Made by a program: the position numbers and the translations under genes. From NCBI GenBank assembly GCA_963761005.1, contig CAVXFK010000027.1, forward strand, positions 186,001 to 250,000: 64,000 bases of DNA. The letters run 5' to 3'. This document shows, piece by piece, positions 9,100 through 19,274 of this stretch. The stretch is from DASWJZ01 sp963761005 (GTDB lineage Bacteria; Pseudomonadota; Alphaproteobacteria; Rhizobiales; Afifellaceae). The number at the start of each line of letters is the position of its first letter. Within the stretch, counting starts at the first letter, position 1. The notes under the pieces are model-generated. The model was given only the letters and a program-made list of their open reading frames with translations. It ran no database searches and was not told where the DNA came from.

Positions 9100-9724
9100 C
9101 GTTAGTGCGAGACGTGACAAGGGCTTATCCGAAGTCGCGGCGCGGTGGCGACGGCGCGGCGACACGGCCTTCCGGGGTTTCTCGCCAGGCCTGAGTCGGG
9201 TCGCCAGAAACGGCTCCAAATTCCTAAATCGGAACAGGGCATTAGAGGTTGTCCCGCAAGCGGTCCCCGAGATGGGGCCGAGTCAAGCGCTGCGGCGAAA
9301 AAAAAGTTGATGTTGCATTCGTATCGCAAGGGGTTAGCGCACTCAGTGCAATTGCTTCGGTATTGCTGAGGCTTGCCTTAGTTTCGCCGTCACGAAACTT
9401 TCGCAGCGCGCGTCGCGCGCTCACGCTGCACCTCTTGACCCGTTTACTGCCGACCTCCGTTTGCTATGGTCTTTGCGGACGGGGCGAGCCCGGCAACTGA
9501 ACGAGTAATCAAGAGGCGGCGGGAGCCCGGTTCCAATAGAGCGTTATCCCGCGCGGACACGTTTTTCGTTCCTCGCTAGAGTCGAGTTGCCAGTCTCCGC
9601 GTCTCTCCCGACCCGGGAGATTCCTGGCATGCCCTCGATGTGTCTTGGGGGCTGTCGCATCTATTTCGATTGCGTGAGGGCGCGGCCGGATTCTGTTCGG
9701 CCGTAGAGGGAGCAATTGTGTTCG
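9100..9724. other. Long intergenic region upstream of the rhodanese and dnaA genes
   Basis: About 620 bp with no convincing gene on either strand. It includes an A8 run near 9299. Near 9436-9474 a weak promoter-like stretch ends in TATGGT. Two partial DnaA-box-like words (TTATCC at 9124 and 9543) are present, but no cluster of TTATNCACA boxes and no clear AT-rich unwinding element. It probably holds the promoter and leader of the rhodanese-dnaA unit; evidence for an origin is weak. Confidence 0.4.
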
Positions 9725-10159
9725 ATGGCGCGAGGCTATCTCGGCGACGTGACGGCGCAGGAGACATGGGATGCGCTGGCGAAGGAGCCCGGTGCAGCGC
9801 TCATCGACGTGCGCACCGCTGCGGAGTGGAACTATGTCGGCCTTCCGGACGTCTCCCAAACTGGAGCGCCGCTGCATCGCGTCGAATGGCAAAGCTATCC
9901 CTCCGGCGCCGTCAACACGTCGTTCGTCGAGTTGTTGAGCGACTCTCTGGAGGTGGCGGGTGTCTCGCGCGACGCGCCGCTCTTCTTCATTTGCCGCTCG
10001 GGTGCCCGCAGCGCGTCTGCGGCGACGGCGATGACCGCCGCCGGATACAAGCGTTGCTACAACGTCGCAGGTGGCTTCGAAGGCCCGCGCGACGCGACGG
10101 GGCACCGCGGTTCGGTTGACGGCTGGAAGGCGGCGGGTCTGCCGTGGGTCCAGTCCTGA
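9725..10159 (+). CDS. Rhodanese-like sulfurtransferase
   Basis: A single rhodanese domain of 144 aa. The N-terminal part has LIDVRTAAEWNYVGLPD and the active-site loop is CRSGARS with Cys90 as the sulfane-sulfur carrier, followed by CYNVAGGFEGPRD. Such proteins transfer sulfur to thiol acceptors; the acceptor is unknown. The ATG at 9725 is chosen over an in-frame TTG at 9716, which sits too close to the GAGGGAG ribosome-binding site. It lies immediately upstream of dnaA, a frequent arrangement in this order. Confidence 0.88.
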   Translation: MARGYLGDVTAQETWDALAKEPGAALIDVRTAAEWNYVGLPDVSQTGAPLHRVEWQSYPSGAVNTSFVELLSDSLEVAGVSRDAPLFFICRSGARSASAATAMTAAGYKRCYNVAGGFEGPRDATGHRGSVDGWKAAGLPWVQS

Positions 10160-10217
10160 TGTTTCAGTTTCACCTGCGTTGAGAAAAACACATGAGATAC
10201 GATTTTGGAGGCCTTGA

Positions 10218-11669
10218 ATGTCTGCGGGTGCGGCAAGCGAGCGGGAGTTCGCAAAGAAAGACTCGGGCGGGGTCGATGCTGCGAGCCTAAAAGAAGCTGC
10301 CGGCATATGGGATCGCGTGCGGCGCCGGCTGCGAGCGGAATTGGGCGAGGATATTTTCAGTTCATGGTTCGCCAGAGTTGATTGCGAAGGGTCGAGCGCA
10401 GGCGTCGTCCGCCTCTCTGTCCCGACCGTCTTCCTGAAGGGGTGGATCAAGTCGCACTACGGCGACCGGCTGCTCGCGCTCTGGCGCGAGGAGGATGAAA
10501 ATGTGCGTCGCGTCGATGTGTTGCGTCGGACGGCACTCAGAATCGTGCCCGAAGACGTTGCGCCGACTACGGCCGTGAAGCCTGCGCCGGCGCCCGCGAT
10601 CGAAGCGGGTGGCGATCGCTTCGCCGGCTCGCCGCTCGACCCGCGCCTGACTTTCGCAACCTTTTGCGAGGGGCGCTCGAACGATGTCGCCTGCCGCGCC
10701 GCGCGCGCTGTCGCCGCGGCGCCGCACGGCAGCGCGCCGGCCTATAACCCTCTCTACATCCACGCTGGAGTGGGGCTCGGGAAGACGCATCTCCTGCAGG
10801 CGATAGCGCATGAAGCGCGGGCGCTCGATCCGAACCGCCGCGCGCGCTACCTGACGGTGGAGCGCTTCACCATCCAGTTCGTCGCGGCACTCCGCGACCG
10901 TTCGGCGCTCGACTTCAAGGAGCAGCTTCGCTCGATCGATATTCTTTTGATCGATGACATGCAGTTCCTGACCGGCAAGGCGGTGCAGCAGGAGTTCTGC
11001 CACATGCTGAATCAGCTGCTCGACAGCGGCAAGCAGGTGGTGGTCGCAGCCGACCGTCCGCCGGCGGAGCTTGAAGGCGTCGATGAGCGCGTGCGCTCGC
11101 GCATGAAAGGCGGGGTGGTGGTCGGCATGGCGCCGCCCGACCTTGCGATGCGCCGTCGCATCCTCGAGGGCCGGCTCGCGGCGGCGTGCGAGCGCAATCC
11201 GAGCCTCGTCATCCCCGACGCCGTGCTCGACTATGTCGCGCAGGTCGTCGCCAGCAACGGCCGTGACCTCGACGGCGCGCTGAACCGGCTCGTCTGCCGC
11301 GCCGAGTTCTCCGACGCTCCGATGACGATGGAGATCGCCGAGATGGCAATCGCCGACCTTGTCGGAACGCGCGAGCCGCGTCGCATCAGGATCGAGGACA
11401 TCCAGAAGGTCGTCGCGAGCCACTACAACGTCTCGAAACAGGACCTGCTGTCGGCGCGCCGCACGCGTGCGATCGTGCGCCCGCGGCAGATCGCGATGTA
11501 TCTGGCGAAGACGATGACGCCGCGCTCCTTCCCGGAGATCGGCAAGCGATTTGGCGGCCGCGACCACACCACCGTGCTGCACGCCGTGCGCAAGGTGGAG
11601 GAGCTTGCCGCCGCCGACGAGGCGCTGGCCCAGGAAATCGAGCTCTTGAAGCGCTTGATCCAGGACTAG
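10218..11669 (+). CDS. dnaA: Chromosomal replication initiator DnaA
   Basis: AAA+ initiator that opens the replication origin. The 483-aa product has domain I (about 28-100, WDRVRRRLRAELGEDIFSSW), a variable linker to about 130, the AAA+ module with Walker A GVGLGKTH and Walker B ILLIDDMQF, and domain IV with the DnaA-box-binding signature GGRDHTTVLHAVRK. The start follows TTGGAGG. It is upstream of dnaN-recF-gyrB, and a 15-bp hairpin follows the gene. Confidence 0.97.
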   Translation: MSAGAASEREFAKKDSGGVDAASLKEAAGIWDRVRRRLRAELGEDIFSSWFARVDCEGSSAGVVRLSVPTVFLKGWIKSHYGDRLLALWREEDENVRRVDVLRRTALRIVPEDVAPTTAVKPAPAPAIEAGGDRFAGSPLDPRLTFATFCEGRSNDVACRAARAVAAAPHGSAPAYNPLYIHAGVGLGKTHLLQAIAHEARALDPNRRARYLTVERFTIQFVAALRDRSALDFKEQLRSIDILLIDDMQFLTGKAVQQEFCHMLNQLLDSGKQVVVAADRPPAELEGVDERVRSRMKGGVVVGMAPPDLAMRRRILEGRLAAACERNPSLVIPDAVLDYVAQVVASNGRDLDGALNRLVCRAEFSDAPMTMEIAEMAIADLVGTREPRRIRIEDIQKVVASHYNVSKQDLLSARRTRAIVRPRQIAMYLAKTMTPRSFPEIGKRFGGRDHTTVLHAVRKVEELAAADEALAQEIELLKRLIQD

Positions 11670-11680
11670 CGTCCGGCGCG

Positions 11681-11749
11681 AGAGCCGGAAGGAGCCGTCG
11701 CGACCTACCTCCCTGGCCGCGATCGGCGCTCCTTCCGGCTCTTGTTTTT
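11681..11749 (+). terminator. Hairpin terminator or attenuator between dnaA and dnaN
   Basis: A perfect 15-bp inverted repeat (11681-11695 with 11728-11742) encloses 32 nt and is followed by TGTTTTT. The long stem and T-run suggest termination or partial read-through into dnaN. Confidence 0.65.
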
Positions 11750-11829
11750 CAAGGTCCTCCGGGTCAAGTTCGGTTCCCTTTGAGCCGCTGGGCACGGGGG
11801 ATTCGACCCAGTTTCCATGGATTGAAATC

Positions 11830-12945
11830 ATGCGCGTCAGAATCGAACGGGCGAACCTCTTGAAGGCGCTCAATCACGTCCATCGCGTCGTCGAGCGGCG
11901 CAACACCATCCCGATTCTCGCCAACGTGCTGATCCGCGCGGAGGGAAGCGACCTGTCGCTGAAAGCGACCGACCTCGACCTGGAGATCGTCGACAAGGCG
12001 CCTGCCGCGGTTGAGCGGCCGGGCGCGGCGACCGTCCCCGCTCACATGCTTTACGACATCGTGCGTAAGCTCCCCGATGGGGCGGAGATCGCGCTCGATA
12101 CGGAATCCGGCCAGGCGATGGCCCTGCAAGCCGGGCGCGCGCGCTTCGCGCTGCAGATGCTGCCCGATTCCGACTTCCCGGACCTGAACGCCGGCGATCT
12201 TCCCGTTGCCTTCACGCTTTCAGCCGAGGTCTTGAAGCGCCTGATCGACCGTACGCAGTTCGCGATCTCAACCGAGGAGACGCGCTACTACTTGAACGGC
12301 ATCTACTTCCACGTGGTTGGCGAAGGCGCCGGCGCGCGGCTTCGCGCGGTCGCGACCGACGGCCACCGCCTCGCCAAAGCCGAGGTGCCGGCGCCGGCCG
12401 GAAGCATCGGCATGCCGGGCGTCATCGTACCGCGCAAGACGGTGGGCGAGATCCAGAAGCTTCTGGAGGATCCGGCGGCAGACGTCGCCGTCAGTCTCTC
12501 CAATTCCAAGATCAGGCTCGCGATCGGCGATCTCGTGCTGACCTCGAAGCTGATCGACGGCACCTTCCCGGACTATGAGCGGGTGATCCCGAAGGCGAAC
12601 GACAAGGTGCTGACGCTCGACAAAGCGGAGTTCAAGAACGCCGTCGACCGCGTCTCCACGATCTCCTCAGACCGCGGCCGCGCGGTGAAATTGTCGCTCG
12701 CCGACGACAAGATGGTGCTTGCCGTCAACAATCCGGATTCAGGCAGCGCCACCGACGAGCTTGCCGTCGGTTACGAGGCGGAGCCGCTCGATATCGGCTT
12801 CAACTCCAAATACCTGCTCGACATTGCCGACCAGCTGACGAGTGAGGAGGCGGTCTTCAGGCTCGCCGATCCGGGCTCGCCCACGCTGATTCAGGATTCC
12901 GGCGAGGGCGACGCGATCTACGTATTGATGCCGATGCGGGTCTGA
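11830..12945 (+). CDS. dnaN: DNA polymerase III beta sliding clamp
   Basis: Ring-shaped processivity clamp of the replicase. The 371-aa protein has three repeated clamp domains. It starts MRVRIERANLLKALNHVHRVVERRNTIPIL and ends VYVLMPMRV-like (IYVLMPMRV), the conserved C-terminal strand at the partner-binding pocket. ATDGHRLA is in domain 2. It is followed by recF, the classical dnaA-dnaN-recF order. Confidence 0.97.
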   Translation: MRVRIERANLLKALNHVHRVVERRNTIPILANVLIRAEGSDLSLKATDLDLEIVDKAPAAVERPGAATVPAHMLYDIVRKLPDGAEIALDTESGQAMALQAGRARFALQMLPDSDFPDLNAGDLPVAFTLSAEVLKRLIDRTQFAISTEETRYYLNGIYFHVVGEGAGARLRAVATDGHRLAKAEVPAPAGSIGMPGVIVPRKTVGEIQKLLEDPAADVAVSLSNSKIRLAIGDLVLTSKLIDGTFPDYERVIPKANDKVLTLDKAEFKNAVDRVSTISSDRGRAVKLSLADDKMVLAVNNPDSGSATDELAVGYEAEPLDIGFNSKYLLDIADQLTSEEAVFRLADPGSPTLIQDSGEGDAIYVLMPMRV

Positions 12946-13007
12946 GGGTCGCGAGCTTCTGTTCGGGAGGCTTGCCAAGCGGGGCCGCTGCTCTGGTAAG
13001 TGGGCGC

Positions 13008-14180
13008 GTGCCGGACCTTTCGCCGATATCTCCGCTCGTATCCGCGCCCGATCGCGTGGCGCTTCGATCGCTGTTGCTCACCGATTTCCGCAACTATTCG
13101 GCCGCGAGCATCGCCTTCGGCACGCAGCTCGTCGTACTGACCGGCGAGAACGGTGCCGGCAAGACGAACCTGCTCGAAGCGATCTCGCTTCTGACGCCGG
13201 GGCGCGGTCTCCGCCGCGCGCGCTACGAAGAGATGACGCGGATCGGGGCCGCGCAAGGCTGGGCAGTCGCAGCCTTGGTCTCAAGGAGCGGCGAGGAAAC
13301 GCGCCTGGGAACCGGCGTCGTTGACCCGCCGGCAGGTGATGTGCGGACCCGCGCCGTCAGGATCAACGCTGCGCCCGCTGCCTCCGCCGATCTTCTCCTC
13401 GACTATTCGCGCGTGCTCTGGTTGACGCCGGCGATGGACGGGCTCTTCACCGGCCCGGCTTCGGAGCGGCGTCGCTTTCTCGATCGCCTCGTGCTCACGA
13501 TCGACGCCGCGCACGGACGACGCGTCAGAGAATTCGATCGGCTGATGACGCAGCGGAACCGCCTCCTCGACGAGAACGCCAATGCCGGCTGGCTTGACGC
13601 GGTGGAGGCCGAGCTCTCCGGACGCGCCGTTGCCGTCGCACTCGCCCGCGCCGAGACCGCAGCGCTTCTCTCCGCGCGCATGGCCCGAGTCGAGGCGGCG
13701 TCGCCGTTTCCCGTCGGGCGGCTGACGCTCGCCGGCGATTTCGACGACGCCATTACAGGTCGGAGCGCGGCGGAGTCGGAGCTTTGGTACCGCGACCGAC
13801 TGAAGGAGAGCCGCTCCGTCGACCGCGCGGCGGGGCGGACGCTTCAGGGCCCGCACCGGAGCGACCTCCACGTTGTGCTCGCAGCGAAGGAGATGCCGGC
13901 GGCGCTCTCTTCGACCGGTGAGCAGAAGGCGCTTCTGATCGGCCTGATTCTCGCCCATGCCGCGATCACGGCCGAGACGAGCAGCATGGCGCCGATCCTT
14001 CTGCTCGACGAAATAGCGGCGCATCTCGATGCGGTCCGCCGCGCCGCGCTTTTTGCCAAGCTTGCGGTGCTCGGCAGCCAGGTCTTCCTGACCGGCGCCG
14101 ACCCGGCGCTCTTCGATGCGCTGCCGCCGGACGCGGCCCGTTTTCGGGTGGCGGGCGGAACGATCCGTCCGCTAGATTGA
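13008..14180 (+). CDS. recF: DNA replication and repair protein RecF
   Basis: SMC-like ATPase that helps load RecA at gaps. Walker A is TGENGAGKTNLLEA; the ABC-type signature region is STGEQKALLIGLIL and Walker B is PILLLDEIAAHLD. The RNYS block after LLLTDF is typical of RecF. The open frame begins with a TTG at 12972, but that codon is only about 1 nt from GGGAGG; the GTG at 13008 gives a 390-aa product closer to family length. The exact start is uncertain. Confidence 0.93.
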   Translation: MPDLSPISPLVSAPDRVALRSLLLTDFRNYSAASIAFGTQLVVLTGENGAGKTNLLEAISLLTPGRGLRRARYEEMTRIGAAQGWAVAALVSRSGEETRLGTGVVDPPAGDVRTRAVRINAAPAASADLLLDYSRVLWLTPAMDGLFTGPASERRRFLDRLVLTIDAAHGRRVREFDRLMTQRNRLLDENANAGWLDAVEAELSGRAVAVALARAETAALLSARMARVEAASPFPVGRLTLAGDFDDAITGRSAAESELWYRDRLKESRSVDRAAGRTLQGPHRSDLHVVLAAKEMPAALSSTGEQKALLIGLILAHAAITAETSSMAPILLLDEIAAHLDAVRRAALFAKLAVLGSQVFLTGADPALFDALPPDAARFRVAGGTIRPLD

Positions 14181-14190
14181 GCGAAGAGCC

Positions 14191-14802
14191 ATGGATATCA
14201 CCGCCCTCTTGGTCTTCGCGCTCGCGCTGCTCGTCGCCGCAGCTTCGCCTGGCCCAGCGACCACCGCGCTCGTCGCCCGTGTGCTGGTGCGTGGCACGGT
14301 CGGAGCGCTCGCGTATATGCTCGGGCTCGCCGTCGGCGACATCGTCTGGCTGACCTGCGCGGTCTTCGGCCTCGCTTTCATCGCCAAGACCTTCGTCTGG
14401 CTTTTCCTCGCGCTGAAATATGTTGGCGCCGCCTATCTCCTCTATCTCGCTTGGCGGATGTGGACGGCTCCCACGCAGCTTGAAGAGGCCGAAACGCCGA
14501 CGGCGGAGCGGCCGTTCCGCCTGTTCCTGACCGCGCTCTCGATCATGCTCGGCAATCCCAAGGTGATGGTCTTCTATCTCGCGCTGTTGCCGAACCTGAT
14601 CGATCTCGCCGGCGTGTCGGCGCTCGGCTACGCGGAGCTCGTCGCGGTCACTTTCTTCGTCGTGACGGCCGTCGATGGGACCTATGTGCTGACCGCCTCG
14701 CGCATCGGAAGGCTGCTTCGCCGTCCCTCCGCGCTCCGCTGGGTCAGGCGCGGATCGGGCGCGCTCCTTGCCGGCGCGGCGGTTGCTGTTGCAAGTCGCT
14801 GA
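14191..14802 (+). CDS. LysE/RhtB-family amino-acid exporter
   Basis: Inner-membrane efflux protein of 203 aa with about six hydrophobic segments. The N-terminal ASPGPATTALVARVLVRG is the family's conserved start, and the third segment contains GAAYLLYLAWRMW. FLTALSIMLGNPKVMVFYLALLP is the conserved mid-protein block (IMLGNPKV). Substrate unknown; homoserine, threonine or lysine are the usual ones. It sits 10 bp after recF, probably by read-through rather than functional linkage. Confidence 0.85.
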   Translation: MDITALLVFALALLVAAASPGPATTALVARVLVRGTVGALAYMLGLAVGDIVWLTCAVFGLAFIAKTFVWLFLALKYVGAAYLLYLAWRMWTAPTQLEEAETPTAERPFRLFLTALSIMLGNPKVMVFYLALLPNLIDLAGVSALGYAELVAVTFFVVTAVDGTYVLTASRIGRLLRRPSALRWVRRGSGALLAGAAVAVASR

Positions 14803-14922
14803 AAAGCCTTAATTTTCGGCCACGAAGAAAGCGGTGGTGAAGAGCCTTTGCGGGCTTCATTTCCATGCCCGGAAGCACCATCTATAAGCTACCTTTCAAC
14901 GCACGAAATCTGCTGATTCGAG

Positions 14923-17371
<2,449 letters not shown>

Positions 17372-17509
17372 TTGCGGTCTGACTCGGCGGAAGGGTGCGG
17401 CATAGCGTCGTTCGCGGGTTTGTGACGGCGCGTGACATTGCAATCCTGCTGTGCCGCAGCATTTTTCCCCGAGGTCGCTTCGGCCCGATATCGCTTCGGA
17501 AGGAATCCC

Positions 17510-17944
17510 ATGTTCAGTGAGATCGCGCTCGGCCGCTTCGCTCCTTATGCGCTTGCGGCTCTCAGGATCGTCGCGGCGCTGCTTTTCATCGAGCACGGGA
17601 CGATGAAGCTCTTCGGCTTTCCGGCCGGCGAGCATCCGATGTCGATCGCGCTTTTCTCGCTGATGGGCCTCGCCGGCGTGCTGGAGACTTTCGGTGGCCT
17701 CCTGATTCTTGTGGGGCTTTTTACCCGCTTCGCCGCGTTCCTGCTCTCGGGAGAGATGGCTGTCGCCTATTTCATGGCGCACGCGCCGCACAGCGTATTT
17801 CCGGTCTTCAATCACGGAGAGGCGGCGATCCTTTTCTGCTTTGTGTTTCTCTATCTCGTCTTCGCCGGACCAGGCGTCTTCAGCGCTGACCGCGCACGGC
17901 AGAGCATGCGGAGTGTCAGTCGTCTGGAGGAACGTTCCGCCTGA
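17510..17944 (+). CDS. DoxX-family membrane protein
   Basis: A 144-aa integral membrane protein with four hydrophobic segments. It has the family features RIVAALLFIEHGTMKLFGFP, GVLETFGGLLILVGLFTR and GEMAVAYFMAHAP. DoxX/SURF4-like proteins are linked to redox stress and quinone-related functions, but no activity can be inferred here. The start at 17510 follows GGAAGGAA. The gene overlaps the convergent arfB by 29 bp. Confidence 0.85.
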   Translation: MFSEIALGRFAPYALAALRIVAALLFIEHGTMKLFGFPAGEHPMSIALFSLMGLAGVLETFGGLLILVGLFTRFAAFLLSGEMAVAYFMAHAPHSVFPVFNHGEAAILFCFVFLYLVFAGPGVFSADRARQSMRSVSRLEERSA

Positions 17945-18338
17945 GCCGCTTCACGCCGCTCCGCTCGCTCTTCGCGCGGAGCCGCCGTTCTCGAGAGGCG
18001 GCGGTCGGCTTCGTCGGGCGGCGCTTCTTCGGCACATGCGCCGCGCGGCGGATCAAGGCGAGCAGGCGTTCGAGCGCGTCGGCGCGGTTCCGTTCCTGCG
18101 TGCGGAAGCGGTCTGCGAAGATGACCACGACGCCATCCTTGGTGAGACGCGCACCGGCGAGCTTCTCAAGCCGCGCGCGCACCGGCTCCGGCAGCGACGG
18201 CGAGCGGCGCGCGTCGAAGCGAAGCTGCACGGCGGTCGCGACCTTGTTGACGTTCTGTCCGCCCGGCCCCGAAGCACGGACGAAGCTCTCGAGGATTTCG
18301 CTCGGCGAGATCGCAATTTCGTCGGTGACCCGGATCAT
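17916..18338 (-). CDS. arfB: Alternative ribosome-rescue hydrolase ArfB
   Basis: Peptidyl-tRNA hydrolase that rescues ribosomes stalled without a stop codon. The 140 aa have the class-I release-factor GGQ loop (ASGPGGQNVNKVATAVQL, GGQ at residues 26-28) and a basic C-terminal tail (KSERSGVKRLRR) of the type that enters the mRNA channel. There is no stop-codon-recognition domain, which separates it from RF1/RF2. The ATG at 18338 (MIRVTDEIAISPSE) is preferred over an upstream codon. Confidence 0.9.
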   Translation of the reverse strand: MIRVTDEIAISPSEILESFVRASGPGGQNVNKVATAVQLRFDARRSPSLPEPVRARLEKLAGARLTKDGVVVIFADRFRTQERNRADALERLLALIRRAAHVPKKRRPTKPTAASRERRLRAKSERSGVKRLRRNVPPDD

Positions 18339-18494
18339 GCGCCGGAACCTAATCGGCGCGTCGGCGCGCGTCACCTGCGGAGCACGCACGCCCACGCGCC
18401 CGCGACGCGCCGATGCGCGGCGCGAAGATTGCGAGCCGCCCCCTTATGCGTTAAGAGCCGGGCCGCGCCTTCCGAGCTGAGGGCGCCGGCCAAG

Positions 18495-18571
18495 GCACCC
18501 GTAGCTCAGTTGGATAGAGTGCTGCCCTCCGAAGGCAGAGGTCACAGGTTCGAATCCTGTCGGGTGCGCCA
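18495..18571 (+). tRNA. tRNA-Arg (anticodon CCG); island attachment site
   Basis: A complete 77-nt tRNA: acceptor GCACCCG / CGGGTGC, D-loop AGCTCAGTTGGATAGAGT, anticodon arm CTGCC-CTCCGAA-GGCAG with anticodon CCG, T-arm ACAGG-TTCGAAT-CCTGT, discriminator G and encoded CCA. Its last 45 bp (18527-18571) are repeated at 55357-55401, so the gene is the insertion point of the island that begins immediately downstream. The inserted element re-supplies the 3' half, so the tRNA stays intact. Confidence 0.97.
18527..18571 (+). repeat. attL: left 45-bp direct repeat (3' end of tRNA-Arg)
   Basis: Identical over 45 bp to 55357-55401, spanning the anticodon loop to the encoded CCA. The flanks diverge at 18526 and 18572. 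Confidence 0.92.
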
Positions 18572-18636
18572 TAACCATCTGATTTTCGAGTACTTTTAGC
18601 GTTCTCTTCGCCTGGGTCCTTGATGCTTTCGGCCCG

Positions 18637-18656
18637 TGTCAGCACCATGTCAGCAC
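18637..18656 (+). repeat. Paired direct repeat, likely integrase arm sites at the left end
   Basis: TGTCAGCAC occurs at 18637-18645 and 18648-18656, an 11-bp pitch. The same doublet (TGTCAGCGC/TGTCAGCAC, also 11-bp pitch) lies at 55206-55225 beside the integrase start. Arm-type sites for tyrosine integrases commonly look like this; binding is inferred. Confidence 0.55.
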
Positions 18657-18703
18657 TTGGCGAGTTCTAGCCGCCAGCAATTGCTCTCAAAAAGGACGCT
18701 CGG

Positions 18704-18750
18704 AAATTCGTGATGCGAAGGTCGCTGGTTCGAGTCCGGCATGCGCACCA
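18704..18750 (+). repeat. Decayed tRNA 3'-end fragment 1
   Basis: GCTGG-TTCGAGT-CCGGC forms a T-arm, followed by ATGCGCACCA; the anticodon arm no longer pairs and the acceptor strand is one base short. TGTCAGCGC follows at 18769. It resembles an old attachment site or tRNA relic. Confidence 0.5.
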
Positions 18751-18842
18751 TTAGAATCGAATTTTCCGTGTCAGCGCCCTGCACGTGAATGATCAAAGTT
18801 CGAGCGTCCTTTCCAAGGCCGCTGGCCAGTAGTGTGCGCACT

Positions 18843-18885
18843 CTCCGAAGGGGAGATCGCAGTTCGAAAACTGTGCGGCGCTCCA
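18843..18885 (+). repeat. Degenerate copy of the tRNA-Arg attachment core
   Basis: Starts CTCCGAAGG like the 45-bp attL core and keeps the GTTCGA and CTGT T-arm pieces and a final TCCA, but is 2 bp shorter with scattered mismatches. This suggests an old duplicate of the same attachment site. Confidence 0.45.
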
Positions 18886-18924
18886 CAGCTCTCTGATATT
18901 CACTGTCCTCGCCTCCGCGACAGG

Positions 18925-18972
18925 AGATTCCTAATCTGAGGGTCGCTGGTTCGAATCCAGTCGGGGTCGCCA
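18925..18972 (+). repeat. Decayed tRNA 3'-end fragment 2 (Arg-CCT-like)
   Basis: The fragment has an anticodon loop TTCCTAA (anticodon CCT), T-arm GCTGG-TTCGAAT-CCAGT, then CGGGGTC-G-CCA. The 5' half is missing and the anticodon stem pairs only partly. It is followed by the pair TAGGCAATG at 19032 and 19044, a different repeat from that of the current integrase. Confidence 0.5.
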
Positions 18973-19274
18973 TTTCCTCTCAAGCGTTTAGCGGAAATTC
19001 GCCCGGCAGAACTTTGTGGGAACCAGGCGTATAGGCAATGCTGTAGGCAATGTGCCGATGCTTTTGATCGCGCTTGGTCTGCAGCGACTCTCGTGCCTTG
19101 AAGATCGCGGACAGGTAGGACAGGCTCATACCACCCTGCCACTTCGCATTTTGACCGTAGGCGGTCGTCGAGCAAACCGAACAACGTCCGTAAATTGCGG
19201 GCGGTGGCGCTCATGCTGTATTCTACGCGGCTCCGCCTGATTCGGCGGGACGTGGATAAGTAACGGGCGTTCAA

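Larger units (their letters stand above)
18572..19274. other. Gene-free island left end with decayed tRNA 3' ends
   Basis: About 700 bp without a credible gene. It contains three further tRNA-3'-end-like pieces ending near 18750, 18885 and 18972, integrase-arm-like repeats (TGTCAGCAC at 18637 and 18648; TGTCAGCGC at 18769; TAGGCAATG at 19032 and 19044), and no promoter that can be named. Antisense frames across it give peptides such as RIRTCDL and WIRTSDP, well-known artefacts of translating the complement of tRNA 3' ends. Confidence 0.6.

Noticed and set aside
9100..9724. Replication origin next to dnaA
   Set aside because: Only two partial DnaA-box words, no AT-rich unwinding region. In many Hyphomicrobiales oriC lies elsewhere (near hemE), so no origin is claimed.
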